Assembly: GCA_023091665.1 (NCBI GenBank)
Contig: JALJCQ010000024.1
Coordinates: 558,001-622,000 of the forward strand
Direction: 5' to 3'
Origin: Pythium myriotylum
Taxonomy: Eukaryota > Oomycota > Peronosporomycetes > Pythiales > Pythiaceae
DNA: 64,000 nucleotides
Shown here in pieces: positions 21,230 through 33,000 of the stretch. Under the pieces are notes generated by a model. It worked only from the letters and a program-made list of their open reading frames with translations. It had not been told where the DNA came from and did no database searches. Position numbers and translations under genes: made by a program. How positions within the stretch are numbered: the stretch's first letter is position 1; each line of letters opens with the position of its first letter.

Positions 21230-21763
21230 GCGGCGCGGGCACATCCACAAAGGAACCCCGCATGCGTGTTTTATACAACGAGGGTGCCTGTGGCCCGTGA
21301 CACGGGCCAATTTAACAATATTCAGTGTGCGATGCTAATGCAACCCTTTTTTGCGTGGCTTGTTTTGTGCGTCGTGCTTGGTGTGCGTCGCTGAACTCGG
21401 TGAATTGTTTTCACCGAGCCAGTCGAGGTCACGTTGAGCGAGTGTAACTTTATTTTGCACAGGCTTTCCCGTTGGACCTTACTTCCAACAGAAACAGCAG
21501 CGACGTGTGCATAAGCTTTGGCGCTGCCATTGATGTATTAGGCCGCAATTAATGAACCCTCTAGTCGAGTGTAACATCCTATTTGACTACCGCGATGAGC
21601 CGACCCGAGATGGCCCGATTACCATTCGTGAAAAGTGCGATGCCAGTTGGCCATCGAGCTGGGTGTGTTGTTCCCGTGGATGAGTGTTGGGCCCTTGGAC
21701 ACTGCGTCTGGTGTCCACGGCGTGTGCTTAGCCTCAGGCGGCTCTCCGGGGCCACTCTAGATG

Positions 21764-21870
21764 GTGATGATGAAGTTGGAGTCTATTGAGCGCAAATTAT
21801 TGTACTCTTAGAGCTTTGACTCTATGCATTCCTGGATTACAATGGGTCAACTTGACTGAGAACCCAAGGG
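21764..21870 (+). repeat. LTR fragment, same family as at 12185
   Basis: TGATGATGAAGTTGGAGTCT starts at 21768; the following TTGAGCGCAA and GACTCTATGCATTCCTG match the 12185-12272 repeat in opposite orientation. Confidence 0.5.
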
Positions 21871-21954
21871 CGTAAGTCGGAAGCGGCGAGCGCGGGCAGG
21901 TCTGCATGGCAGAGCCTGCATGTTGGATGGTGAACCTGGCTGGATTGCCTAGTG

Positions 21955-22340
21955 TTCATGGCATGAGTGGCTAGTCTGTTTATCATGGAGTTGTGCGCTC
22001 TGACGTGATGTCGTCAGTGGCGCACGCCCACTTGATCGGCCAGTCGCCGAGCTTGAAGATAGAGGGCCTGTAACTTGGCGTTCTTTTCGGGGGTTCGATA
22101 CTCTCAGAGCTGTCGCAAGAGCAGTGCGCAATCTCCAATAACAGTGACCCTGGCTCCAGGTGCGGCTTGAAGTCCAAGGAGAAGGCCGTGGTACACGGCT
22201 TGGTTGTTCGTGGTTGTCGCATCTGCGAGGCTGTTCGCAATCCGAGGATCGGCGTCGTGGGCAAGATCTACGATGGCCGCTCCTGCGCCTCCTGGGCCAG
22301 GGTTTCCGCGGGAGGGCAACTCTACACGGAAGCCCAATGG
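21955..22340 (-). pseudogene. retroelement RNase H fragment 1
   Basis: The minus strand reads SRGNPGPGGAGAAIVDLAHD, then TTNNQAVYHGLLLGLQ and VTVIGDCALLLRQL, the RNase H core with its acidic residues partly changed. The C-terminal end continues in another frame as LADQVGVRHW and the HHVRAHNS-like block. RNase H domains remove RNA after reverse transcription. At least one frameshift makes it dead. Confidence 0.75.
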
Positions 22341-22451
22341 GCCACCTTCGGAGGCATGGGTGTCGAGGCTGTAGGTAGCTAGACCAAGCAGCGCACCAAC
22401 GCAGTCCGGTACCCGCCGGCACTTGACTCGCGAGCTCCCGCAGTATTCTGA

Positions 22452-22500
22452 TGATGATGAAAGTTGGAGTCTACTGTGTTAAATCTGTGTGAGCAATTAT
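22452..22500 (+). repeat. short LTR remnant
   Basis: TGATGATGATGAAAGTTGGA followed by GTCTACTG repeats the first bases of the LTR at 21768. It separates the two RNase H fragments. Confidence 0.45.
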
Positions 22501-22559
22501 AGCTTGAACATGCAGGAGGGGCGCTATGGCGCTGGGATCAAGTTAAGAGCGGAGGCTCA

Positions 22560-22896
22560 TCACCTTCAAGGAGACGGTGAAGTCAGCTCCATTCAGGGTG
22601 GCCGGACGGGTGGAATGTCTGGAGATTTTACCCATCGTGACATCGACTGCGAAGTCGGTCATATTGTTATGCGCGCGAAGGTGGTGACGCCACTCGCGCG
22701 CTTGTGGACAATCGGCTGCAAGCCTGGTGAATGAGTAGAGTAGGCGAAGATGCTCATTAGTTGGGTGCCGATATTGACAGTAAGGGGGGGAGCACAGGTT
22801 ACGCTCCGCTCCTGGAGCCTGGAGCCCGACAGAGAGCCCGTAGTGTACTCTGCAAGATTGTTGGTGGTAGAAGGTACATCTACCAAGTTGCGGCAC
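22560..22896 (-). pseudogene. retroelement RNase H fragment 2
   Basis: Minus-strand pieces STTNNLAEYTTGSLSG and, in another frame, LAADCPQAREWRHHLRAHNN repeat the architecture of fragment 1 in a more decayed form. Together they suggest two tandem or successive insertions of one retroelement. Confidence 0.65.
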
Positions 22897-23295
22897 TCCG
22901 TATCAGTATAGATTCAAACCTGGCGGCGTTGATCGCGGACGACAACTGTGAAATCTCTGCACTTCCATAGCTCTCCTTCTTACCGTGGCCGGCTAAAATT
23001 TAGCCGGCCACGGCCAACATGAAAAATGGCTGCATATCTCTGCTCGAGACAAAAGTAGGTTGAGACCACGTCTGAATTTTACAAAACCTGGTCTCATCCG
23101 GGTGTCGGCAGCTGGCCGTCCAATACTAATAATTCTCAGGAATTTACTGGATCTGGACCCCCCAGAAGTATGGGCTCACTGGACAGGTGTCCAGAGTTTT
23201 CTGGAAATGCCAGAATGGCCAGCATACAATTCCCTATATAGAGATGCGTCCCTTCGGAGATTGGGGTCCTTTTACTGGATTGAGCCCAGTGCAAG

Positions 23296-24220
23296 ATGAC
23301 GCCGACGTCGCTGACACAGCTCGAGTCCGAGGCGGATGCTATCGCTGCGGAGCGCCTTTCGTTGCGGTCTCGTGGCGCGTCTAGTGTCCGCTTTTTGCAA
23401 TGGCTCTGTGTCTGGAAGCCTCAGCTTGTCCAAGACCCGTTCCGTGAAGGCCTGGTGCTGGACAGCGACGGTGTTCCAACGGCAAGTTGAGTGCAAGCAG
23501 CGATGGCTGTGCGAGGCCAGCAGGCAATTCACTTTGATCTGATCATGGCGCAAGATTTCATGGCGTGGATATTGTCAATGAAGCATCCTGATGGCACGTA
23601 TTTCAAGTTTGTAAACTACGGTACTCATCGCTCTGCTTTTGTGTCTCTGTTCCGCGACAACGACGCCCCAATGCCAACGACTCTGAAGGAAGGGCTCTCG
23701 AGCCGTTTCGGCGGTTTGAAAAAGCGCACAGCGAGGCAAATTGGTGCTGGGCAGGGCGGGATCAAGGAAGGCAAAGATCCGATGCCATTTAGTACAAACG
23801 GCTCTCGGCGGAGATGCTACGAGGGACGACGCGGGATTTGGTGTTTGGAAGGACGTTTATGGTGTTGTCCAGGAATCTGATGTCGCGATCGGCGAACACG
23901 GTCTCGGTATGCTACAATCACCTCGAGTGGGGAGAGGCCGCGCTGCGAGTGTACTTTGCGCACATGAAAAACGACCATTGGTGCTGTGGGGATCCAGATC
24001 GGCGTCTGCCTCCCTTTCGACATCAGACGCCTGCGGACTCCACGACCCGCAACTAGAGGAAGCGGCTCAGCGATTTCCGCTTCCTCATGACACGGATTGA
24101 TGACCTAGCCAAGGCTTTGGGGCTCAGCATCCACCAACTCTCCATGGCGGATGCTGCGAGCGTCTTAGAGCAGTGCAGAGACGCAGTCTCCGTTCCCACG
24201 GTGACTGAAAGCGACGGCGG
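23296..24220 (+). pseudogene. Crypton-type tyrosine recombinase, N-terminal and central part
   Basis: The plus strand reads RGASSVRFLQWLCVWKPQL, then (after a stop and frame changes) DFMAWILSMKHPDGTYFKFV, LFRDNDAPMPTTLKEGLSSR, GGIKEGKDPMPF and FMVLSRNLMSRSANTVSVCY with AALRVYFAHMKND. The order of a helical core-binding domain followed by a lysine-bearing beta-hairpin region fits oomycete/fungal Crypton recombinases. The C-terminal HxxR and tyrosine are not found here. At least three frame changes make it a relic. It sits inside the Merlin element. Confidence 0.65.
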
Positions 24221-24602
24221 GTGCAGCTAGTGTGGCTTACAGTGGCGACTGAACTGCGCAAAGTCGCGCGGCAGTCCGCCACGGCACTCACACGATGGCC
24301 ATCATCGAACACTCTGCGAAATCTAATGCTATCCTCTATCAAATCCGATCGTCCAGTGTATTCTGGGCAGCTGTCCAGTAGATTCCGTCTACAAGTAAGT
24401 GGATAGGCGGTGGTTTGTAACTGTTCTATGGACCATTAAACTTTCCTATCGAACTGGTATGAGCCAATGAGAATGCTGGAAAGAGGAGCGTGACACCTCT
24501 GGAACGCGATGCTTATTCTCTTATTAACTAGGATACTGTATTAAGTTAATCAATTGACTACCGGGAGTCACAGTCACAGTGGGTACTTTTTTCTGATGCC
24601 AA

Positions 24603-25495
24603 TTACGACGCCACGAAAGTACTCACACTTTGCGACTCACGGAAGTACCACGTGCGCCAGGGGCACTCATCAAGGTACCCAGCCACCACGATCGTTTTCA
24701 TGCCGCGTGCCGCTTCCATTCGCTGTTTGATCTTGACCTCCCACACACCCTCGATGCGGTTGGTGTGGATCCCTGTCGTTGGGCAAACGAAGTTCTTATT
24801 GTGGTATTAATTATGGGTGTCCTGCATGTCCGTCAACATCTCATCGTTTTGCTCACTGTACACATGACCCTTGTTTTTGCCGTGGTGGACCACAGTCACG
24901 TACAACTTGAACGTATCTGACATAATCAGGGTCCTACTTACACATGTTAGTGTCCAAGTAACTAACGTATAACCGAGCATTACGTACGTTGGTTTGATGT
25001 AGGCCTTGATCTCAGGAGAGAGGTTAGCCTTCGTGCAGTCGTCATAGACGACCTTGGCGAAACACTTTTTCGTCATACGGTCGACGCCGCCGAAGACCCA
25101 AAAGTCCTCGTACCGAGTGCCACGATTGTACGTTTGCTTCTTCTTCAGACTGGTTTCGTCTATCTCGACGACGTGGCCTTCGCCTCCGATCTGTCATGCG
25201 CTCAGTTAGTATGATTAATTAGTACGTGTACATGCATTCTCACTCACATGTCGCAGGCGGTCATCTCCGCCGGCCTGTGCATACGGGTACCATTGCGTTG
25301 CCGTCGTCGGCGACACGCCAGTCTACTCAGCTGCTGTTGCGTCATCTGCGACGCGCACTTGATGCAGAGCAGCTGCCGTGCCAGGAGACCGACCCGCGTC
25401 GCCCACTGGATGGGGGAGGTCTCGCTCGCGCACGCCCGTGTGACGGCGTCGAATGTGACCTCCTCGCTGTCAGCCACATCATACTCATACGGCAT
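24603..25495 (-). pseudogene. Merlin (IS1595/ISXO2-like) transposase
   Basis: The N-terminal exon starts MPYEYDVADSEEVTFDAVTR and has the zinc-ribbon half LLCIKCASQMTQQQLSR. Further on come GEGHVVEIDETSLKKK with the first aspartate, YEDFWVFGGVDRMTKKCFA, TLIMSDTFKLYVTVVHHG with the second aspartate, and TGIHTNRIEGVWEVKIKQ with the glutamate, ending at TAA. At least two introns or gaps separate the parts; one intron (a GTACGT start after IKPT) is plausible, but the first exon join did not resolve in frame. It may be inactive. It belongs to the element at 21238-25750. Confidence 0.78.
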
Positions 25496-25622
25496 GGCTG
25501 AGAGCGAGGAGTGGACGTCGATCGTTGCGAGGTCCGGGATGGCGGCGGCGGACGTTGGTGGGTGGTGGAGTTGTAGGCAGGTGCGGACCGGGATTGTAAA
25601 TGAAGGCCAGCGGCGCCCTCCA

Positions 25623-25648
25623 CCCCCCCCCCCCCCCCCCCCCCCCCC
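25623..25648. repeat. poly-C tract (26 C)
   Basis: An uninterrupted run of 26 C just upstream of the Merlin transposase start. Its length is likely unreliable in sequencing. Confidence 0.95.
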
Positions 25649-25855
25649 ACCGGCGGTTTGGGCGGGGAGATCGTCGTGTGATCCTAAACTGTAATGAAAA
25701 ACATAGTAATGTTTAAAACACGCATGCGAGGCTCCTTTGTGTATGTGCCCGCGGCGCGCCATGTACGGCGCCAACCGCGTGACGCCACCGGTCAACTGCC
25801 CTTCGTGGGTCTGCTGCCTGCTGCTCTGTCTCCTACGCACGCCCTCCATGGCCAG

Positions 25856-26978
25856 GGAAATTGATCATTGGTCACAACACAGATACATTTCCGGCGCCTC
25901 TCGAAGTATTCAAGCAAAGTTCATGAAAGCGACGGTTTGCTTCGGGAACGATGCCATTTTTTAAAGTGCTGCGGGTGAGCATCCCAAAGAGTCCCACATT
26001 TCTGTGGGCTGCTTCCTCGAGCGCTCAGCAAGTTTTGAGCCATTATCTAATGAAGGGGATGAGAAGATAATGGCTCATAATTTGTGCTGGTGATGACGTT
26101 GTCGTGAGGCAACTGAAAAATCGGGTCTTGGCGTACGTAGACCGACTTCCAGTTTCCGTAGACAACGAAAACTTTATGGGGAATGGCCTTGTCCATAAGA
26201 CTTCTTGACTCGCAACAAGGAACTTCGGATGTCTCGGACTCTTTGAAGTGGAAGCTCGAGAATCCAACACGTCGTTAAGTAGGTGCTCACACACCTAGTT
26301 GCTTCGGAGAGACTTGGCGCTTGCAGACGCTGGTGTCGGGCGGCCCTTTAGGTCTCTTCGCCTCAGGACCGGCACCGACGGCTGACTGCACAAGTTCGGC
26401 CTCCACGCCTCCCTCCCCTCCGTAGACTGATTGCACAAGCCCAAAGAGGGGTCACTTAGAAACGAATTAGAGACGATGGAACGGTCGAGCACTAAAGAGA
26501 CTTCTTGACGAGGGGGAAAATTTGGAACTGACTCCCAGAACGTGCGGTGGGAAGTCACCCACCACCGTTCTGGGTTATTGGGTGTTTGCTAACCGAAACC
26601 TACAGCCCTCTGTTGGGGGAACACTACACCCCGGGGGCTCAATAAAGCTTGTTACGCTACTCCTACTGTTTTTAGCTATTTTCTTCCTCTTGACGCGCTC
26701 TCTTCAGCGACTTGAACACGAACAACTCTGCCATGCACATGGCACACCGGCGCGACCGCACAATCTTGGCGAAACGGAGGCACTTCACCACAACGTTCGC
26801 AGATGAAGATGGCGAGTGCATCCAGTAGCGCGTCCATACACGTCATGCAGACATCGTAACGCAATACAGGCGTGTCAAAAATTGGTGATCTGTTCGGTGC
26901 TGACGCACTGGTGCGTTTGAGTTCGATCAAACCATGACGGAAGTCTCGACAAACCAATGTGCGCGGCATAATACATTA
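25856..26978. other. unassigned region between ATPase remnant and mariner element
   Basis: I recognise no gene here. The minus strand has a 97-codon frame (26969-26676) with paired cysteines (CMTCMDALLDALAIFICERC), which may be the tail of the retroelement split by the mariner insertion. Around 26600-26680, GGGGGAACACTACACCCCGG and an AATAAAG signal look LTR-like but have no partner in the window. Confidence 0.4.
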
Positions 26979-27192
26979 TACACTCCGGGCCAAAAAAAAA
27001 CGTACGGCCATAAATCGGGGTGTATCTCCGCTTCTACGGGGAGTTCGTGGACGATTGTTTACTATGTGGTGTGTTTTTTTACGGTTTATAAAGGGTTGGT
27101 GACGCGTAGTTGATATTCTCAGTCCTTCGATGGGCTCTCATAGACAAAACCTGTTTTGGGGTGGTGCCAAAATGATACACACAGAAATACGT

Positions 27193-27495
27193 CGGGTTAC
27201 GTTTGCTGAACCCGAAGGAGCACGTCGGGTCCCCGACACTGGTGTCAAGACCAGAAGGAAAGCGCTGCGACCGGTGCGCGCTCCTTTGCCTGTGATCGAC
27301 AGGAATGGCGAACGCCATTATCACGTCGAGTCTCTCGACAGTGTGCGTGTGCACAATGGCGTCCGCCAGCTCTTGGTCAAGTGGCTTGGGTACCCAAGCA
27401 ACCAGAGCTCCTGGGTCGATGAGAGTATTCTCAGGCAAGATTGCTCTGATCTTGTTCGCGCTTGCGAACATGATCATCCTGGATGGTTCCAGTAG
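27193..27495 (+). pseudogene. gypsy integrase C-terminus with chromodomain
   Basis: The frame ends with a chromodomain: ERHYHVESLDSVRVHNGVRQ, LLVKWLGYPSNQSSWVDES and then a leucine/cysteine block. Chromodomains at the end of integrase guide chromovirus-type gypsy elements to particular chromatin. Only the last about 100 residues survive. By chance the frame is open back into the mariner inverted repeat, giving a chimeric 121-codon ORF from 27130. Confidence 0.75.
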
Positions 27496-28053
27496 GTGGG
27501 ACCGACCACCTCCATCAAGATGAGAAGTGTCTCAAGTTCCTCGAGGAACACGCTCAGTGGAGCACACGCGGAAGGTCCGTCTCAGTCAAGTCGACTGTCC
27601 CTGTCTATTATAGACATGGGTACAAAACCCAAGCAGAAGGCCATGAAGATGGCGAGAACGCCGCGTTCGGCGCAGTCGAAGCATCGACAATGTCCACCGA
27701 CCTCATCGGTTGCGTTGGACAAGGCTCGCACCAAGCCAGAGTGGTTGGCTCAGTTTGGTGTTGGTACACCGAGCAGTTCTCTGCGGTGTAGCCATCACGC
27801 CCGAGCGTGTGGCCGACAACACGAAGTTGTCCGGCAACGTCGTTGTTCGACTGCCACGGGTATCCCCGCACTCCACGCACTCAGCTGAGTCGCTGGATGA
27901 GGCTAGCCAGCCTCTCGAGTACTTGGTAGTAATACCCACCGACCACAGTCTCCAGTATTAGACTGGACCCAGTTCTGGGCACCGTCAAGAGACGAAGTTT
28001 GCGAGATCGCATCGTACAGGTCTGTACGCTTGCACGAGGCAAGAACCCATCGC

Positions 28054-28057
<4 letters not shown>

Positions 28058-28088
<31 letters not shown>
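28058..28088. repeat. (GT)n microsatellite
   Basis: About 30 bases of uninterrupted GT. Confidence 0.95.
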
Positions 28089-28464
28089 CAAGTTTGGGCT
28101 TGCCGCGAGCTCTGCTCGCCTCGCAATGGTCGTCTGACCATGCCATTTTGGCTTGCCGCCGTTAGACGGCAAAATGGCCCAGTTTTGGGGGATCGTCATG
28201 ATCCAGTGGTCGCTGGTGACCGCGCGCACGTCAGCATGCGTCTCATGACGCAGCGAGGTGTTGCGCCAAGCCGCTGCGGCTCTCGATCAGTCGTTGTCAA
28301 GAAATCGACACGCGACTTCGCACTTATGGTCGCCATGAGTCTGTACCCATTTCCGTGTGGGTCCTCGGAAAACTCCGTACTAAAATAGGCTCGTTTTCCT
28401 TTTCTAGGACACGGCTGTTCCTAACGTAGGGACAAGGGTGTTCCTCATTTTAGGTGGGGGGGGG

Positions 28465-28661
28465 TGTAACGGGGTACAAGGTTACACAAGTAGGTTAGGT
28501 TGTGTAGGTACATAACGTGTGTGGTCCACTTAGGGGAAAATTTGCCCTAAGTAGTGACTTTCTTTTATTAGATTCAGTAGGTGATATCCCGGGGTATTAC
28601 ATACCGGGGATATCAGGTATAGGGGGGATTATTCCCTAGGGGAATAATCTAAATACAATCA
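28465..28661 (+). repeat. gypsy 3' LTR, 197 bp
   Basis: Begins TGTAACGGGGTACAAGG directly after a purine-rich tract (AGGTGGGGGGGGG) and ends ...AATACAATCA, so it has TG...CA ends. No 5' LTR partner is present. Confidence 0.6.
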
Positions 28662-28719
28662 GTTCGCCTTTTGCCAAGTCCTTGGCGCTCGTCGACAGGG
28701 GTCGACTCGGAGCGGCTGC

Positions 28720-29752
28720 TCACCCTTCCTCAAGCGCAGGTGCTGTGAACGGTCGTGGACCGTTACAAATCTTGTCACCGCGCTGATCGAGGACCTCCAT
28801 GCAGCGGCTCGGCATCGAAGCAACCAGGTTGCTCTGGCCGATCTCGTCCCAGGCAACCCGAATCGCGTCCTTGAGCTCGTCAACGGTCTCAAACTGGCGC
28901 TCGCCGTCGTCGTACACTTTCCTCGCGAGAAAAGACCACAGGTTCTCGATCGGGTTGAGATCCGGAGACCTCGCTGGCCAGTCGAGCAGCGCGATGTCGT
29001 ACTCTTCCATGAACGCCCTGGTCTCGTGCGACGTGTGGATACTTGGGTTGCCCTGTAGGAACAGGAAATCGGTGCCGTAGTGGAGGTGAGCAAAGGGCAG
29101 CAGGTACTCAGGCAGCGTGTAGATGTAGTCGCTCGACTTCTGCTTGCCGACAAGAAACGCAATCTCCCCCTTTCCCTTCGAACTGAAACACCCCCAGACC
29201 ATCACAGAGCCGCCTCCCGCCTGCCGATTCACATACCGCTTTGGCGGCTTGCGCAAATCGCGCCAGTAAAACTTGAACCCGTCTGGTCCGTCCAGATTAA
29301 ACTTCTTCTCGTCGGAGAAGACCACGCCTTCCCAGGCGATGACGACGTGCTTTTTGGCCCAAGCGCGTCGCGCAGCCTTGTGCTGAGGCGTCAAGTTGAG
29401 CGTGCGGTCCATTTTTTTTATACACGAGATGGTCGAGGCGCGCGAGGACGCGCTTCACGGTTCGAAGAGAGGCTTCTGTGTCCACTTTCGCCTTGATCTG
29501 ACGGGCAGTATAGTCACCGGTTATAGCAAGGCGGGCAATGCGACGAACCTCACGGTCTGTCAGCTTTGGTGGCCGTCCTCGAGGCTTTGGTGGCGACTCG
29601 GACGGCTCGGCAGCGGCCCTCTGGATCACGCGCCGGACCGCATCCTTCGTGCGACTGACACGTCGCGCGATCTCAGTGATCGACACCTCGGCCTCGTGGA
29701 GACCAAGGATACGCCCTCGTTCTCGCTCTGTGAGCGCTGGTTCTCTTCTCAT
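28720..29752 (-). pseudogene. Tc1/mariner transposase, frameshifted
   Basis: The start MRREPALTERERGRILGLHE is followed by a helix-turn-helix (ITEIARRVSRTKDAVRRVIQ) and an AT-hook-like PKPRGRPPKLTDREVRRIA. After a run of eight A on the coding strand (near 29410) the frame shifts and continues [40 protein letters not shown] (first D) and [19 protein letters not shown] (acidic third residue). The middle block reads [13 protein letters not shown] where the family has Q-D-N, so the second catalytic aspartate is glycine. Frameshift plus active-site loss make it inactive. Confidence 0.87.
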
Positions 29753-30081
29753 CGGCAAATGAAGCGCATAGCGCGCCTCCAAAGCGGCCACACGAGTCGG
29801 GGTTTTCGAGAACCATCCACGTGTACCGACCATCACTCTTATATACTTGAATAAAATATGCATTTCTGTGCGTATCATTTTGGCACCACCCCAAAACAGG
29901 TTTTGTCTATGAGAGCCCATCGAAAAACTGAGAATATCGACTCCGCGTCACCAACCCTTTATAAACCGTAAAAGAACACACCACATAGTAAACAATCATC
30001 CACGAACTCCCCGTAGAAGCGGAGATACACCCCGATTTATGGCCGTACGTATTGTTTTGGCCCGGAGTGTACATATGATGC

Positions 30082-33000
30082 TTACGCACGAAACGCGTCG
30101 TTATACTGTTGAGTTCTCTTGTACATGTGCAGGCACTCATTCCTCTGCGTGAGCCATTCTTCCTGTACTGCCGCCCAGGCACTATCTGCCCACTGACGAT
30201 ACTGTTGTGCAGTTGGTTGGGTCAACGCGTACATCTGGGATGGTTGGCTGCTCTCGTCTGTGTCCTCATCTTCATCATCGTCATCTCCTGGTGAGTATTC
30301 ACTTGTGCTTGTGTCTCTATCAAGGCTGTTCTGGGATTCAGGTCCTGTCTCTTGGTCTTCGCGTCGATGGGTATTGGTGAGTTGCGCTCGAAAGTCTGTT
30401 TGGCCAGTTACTAAAAGGTCAATAATTTCCTCTTTTTGGTCAGTTGTCCAACCATCCCCAGCCAAGAAGTCCACCATGTCATCTGCCGTGATCTTGGCAT
30501 TGGTCTCCAAGACCTCTTTACGTGTGAGGTCGGTGGGTTTTGGCGCGGTTGTTTTTCGTAGTCGGGTTCCGAGTAGTTGATCGACAGATGGAGCTTTCCA
30601 CATATCTTTCAGTACTGTCGTTTTGTATTTTTTGTTGACTGGTCTGGCGTTCGCTGGTTTATGTCGATCGAATATAACACCATTGTAGTGCGCGTCGGCG
30701 AACACCAATACCACCGGGGGGTTTCCGGTGGCACACTCCGCGTCCACCGCTGCCAGCCAGTCTTCGAGCCCTGGTTGTTCGACGGCAACGCATTCCTGGT
30801 TGGTTTTGATCCGCTGGCTGCGGAATACCATGTGATGTACGTTAGTGGAGTCTCCGCGATCACTAATAAGAAAGACTGGTCGGCCCAGTAGTTTCGCCAT
30901 CATTCTCAAGGTTTCATAGTTGCCCCATAACGTCCGCGGGATTGTTGACGTCAAGGCTGCCGTTGTTCGAGCTAGGTCTTTGTAGAATGTCTTTACCCTC
31001 GCCAGTGTCTCTCCTGTGGGGACGTCTCATGCTTCGTCTGCCGGTACATCCAGGATAGCTGCTGCATGAATATTGCGGAGATCCGCTGAATAGCTGGTCG
31101 TGTGCGCCAGCCATAATCCGTATTTCAGCAGCGTAGTGGCACTAACCAAATTGTCTGGGTTCTGCTTCAGCTTCAGGTCCTGTTGGTACATAGCCTCTAC
31201 TCCTGCATAATACAGATAGTTTCCTGTACCAGGGGTGTCTGTTAGTCTCCCGTGGATGGCTTCCAGCGTCCAAGCTTTGGATGTCCTCGTCGTTATGTTC
31301 GGTCGCGCTCGTTCTATCGCGTTTCTGATGGCCGTTTGATCGGGTTGGATTGGGCTCGTCTCAAGTCGTTCCCAGAGTTCGATTCGTACCTTCTCCATTT
31401 GGGCGTACTTGATCGCCCGTTCCAGACTTGTCATTTCGGATTCCTCCTCAATCGGGTGTTTACACTCTGTTCCTACGGCTGGTTCCGTCTTCGAACTTTT
31501 GTCCTGATATGAATCGTTACGATTGTCCTCGTCGTCGCTATCTTTCTCGCTGTTGTCATCGTCCTCGTCATCGGCTAAATTGATAAGTTGGGAATATTTG
31601 TTGTCTGACGGTTGCTTTGTCTTGAGTCCTCCGCGCCGCATTGGTACCCTGCTCGGGTTGGCTGCCTCCGATGCGTGTATGGAACTGGTGGTGTGTGTTG
31701 TCGTCGTTGAGCGTCCTCGTTGCTGTTTCTTCAACTTCTTTTTCTTATTGTCCGTGGCCCACTGATGTTCTGCGGCCGGCCCGCTGCTGGTTTGCCTGCC
31801 TTGCTCCTTCTCTAAGCAAGTGACCTGTTCTCTAGAAGTCTCTGCGCTCACTCCCGTTGATTCCGCTGCGGTTGAGTTCTCTGTCTCCTTCCCTGCTGTT
31901 GGGGTTGTTCCGTTCATTCTCGTTCCGTCTGATTTCGGGTTGTTAGATGTCGCTTCCCCTGGTGTTGGAGAGAGCGGTGGCCCCTGGATCGGACTATCGG
32001 TGCTTGGTGCCGGTTGTGGGGTCGCCAAGGGGGCAGCTTTCTCTCCCAACACTGAGAATATCGCCTTCACGTCTTTTAGCGATTTCCACGGCCTCTGGCT
32101 GTGTGTGACTTGTTGGATCTGGTCGGTAGAAATCATGAGTGTTGTGTCATTCCATTCCGCCTCTGAGGTTGTGCACCTCCGAGATTTGATGACCCACTCG
32201 TGCACATTGAAGACATGGTTGTGGCCCTGCACCAGGTTGATGGTGTACCATGAGGAGATGGCCGTCCCAATTAATGCGTTGGATTCCTACTAACGGAGCG
32301 GGGTATTGTGCCGTCGCGCTGAACAAATTCCATAATACCGAGCCGTCCGAATATTGCCCGTAAGTGTCAAGCGGTACTCCCGACTTCAACCCATCGTTCG
32401 TGAGTCTTTGCAAATATGCTGCAATCGCGCCTGAATCCAGTCTCCGTGGAACATTCACTAAACGTAGTTTGTAGTGAGCCTGGTAACGATCATTGACGAG
32501 CCCATCGTCCTCGTCCGTTGGAAGTCCGACATCATTCTGGCTACGCCGGAGTTTGGTGTCCGGATTTATGAGTTTCAGCTTAGATGCTCTGAAGGGGATC
32601 TCCATGCCCTCCCAGATGCGTGCATCATCTTTGGCGAAAAAGAATGAGTGGATGGAGTGCAACGTGGCGTTGTATGCGATCGACGTGAATGACTTGAGCA
32701 TGGCCTCAAATCGTTCGTCGGACCATTTTTGAAATTCGCGGCATCTCAGCTGATCCTTTATCCAGATCAATCCAGGCATTTATTGGCTCGTCCTGGGGTT
32801 CCGCAAGATCCGCTAGTCGCTTCTGGAGCGTCCGTTGTAATGTCCAAACCGACCGGACAGAAGCAATCGCCACATTCCGGATCACTCGCATGATTTTTGC
32901 GCTCGCATGTGGTTGTAAGCGATATGCGACCACGAGGGCTAGCATCAAATCTGCCTCCGTCTCTCTCATGTGCGGCAAATGTCCATTCGAATTATTGGGA

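Larger units (their letters stand above)
21238..25750 (-). mobile_element. Merlin-type DNA transposon, 4.5 kb, with 8-bp target duplication
   Basis: The ends form an imperfect inverted repeat of about 42 bp (GGCACATCCACAAAGGA at the left; the right end, complemented, is GGCACATACACAAAGGA; both continue with CGCATGCGTGTTTT). GCGGCGCG occurs at 21230-21237 and at 25751-25758, an 8-bp target duplication. A Merlin/IS1595-like transposase lies near the right end on the minus strand. The middle 3 kb holds unrelated retroelement and Crypton remains, so the element took in other insertions. Confidence 0.85.
27193..28661 (+). mobile_element. 3' end of a gypsy retrotransposon nested in the mariner element
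   Basis: The left end starts inside pol and carries the integrase chromodomain; the right end is an LTR. The 3' flank runs straight into the mariner transposase tail, so the gypsy element inserted there and its 5' part was later deleted. Between the chromodomain stop and the LTR (27496-28464) there is no further gene, only a (GT)n tract at 28058-28088. Confidence 0.7.
26981..30069 (-). mobile_element. Tc1/mariner-type transposon with about 200-bp inverted repeats
   Basis: CACTCCGGGCCAAAA at the left end pairs with its complement at the right end, and similarity continues inward for about 210 bp on each side (to about 27192 and 29860). TA flanks both ends (26979-26980, 30070-30071). The minus-strand transposase sits near the right end. 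The element is about 1.4 kb longer than expected because a gypsy tail lies between 27193 and 28661. Confidence 0.88.
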
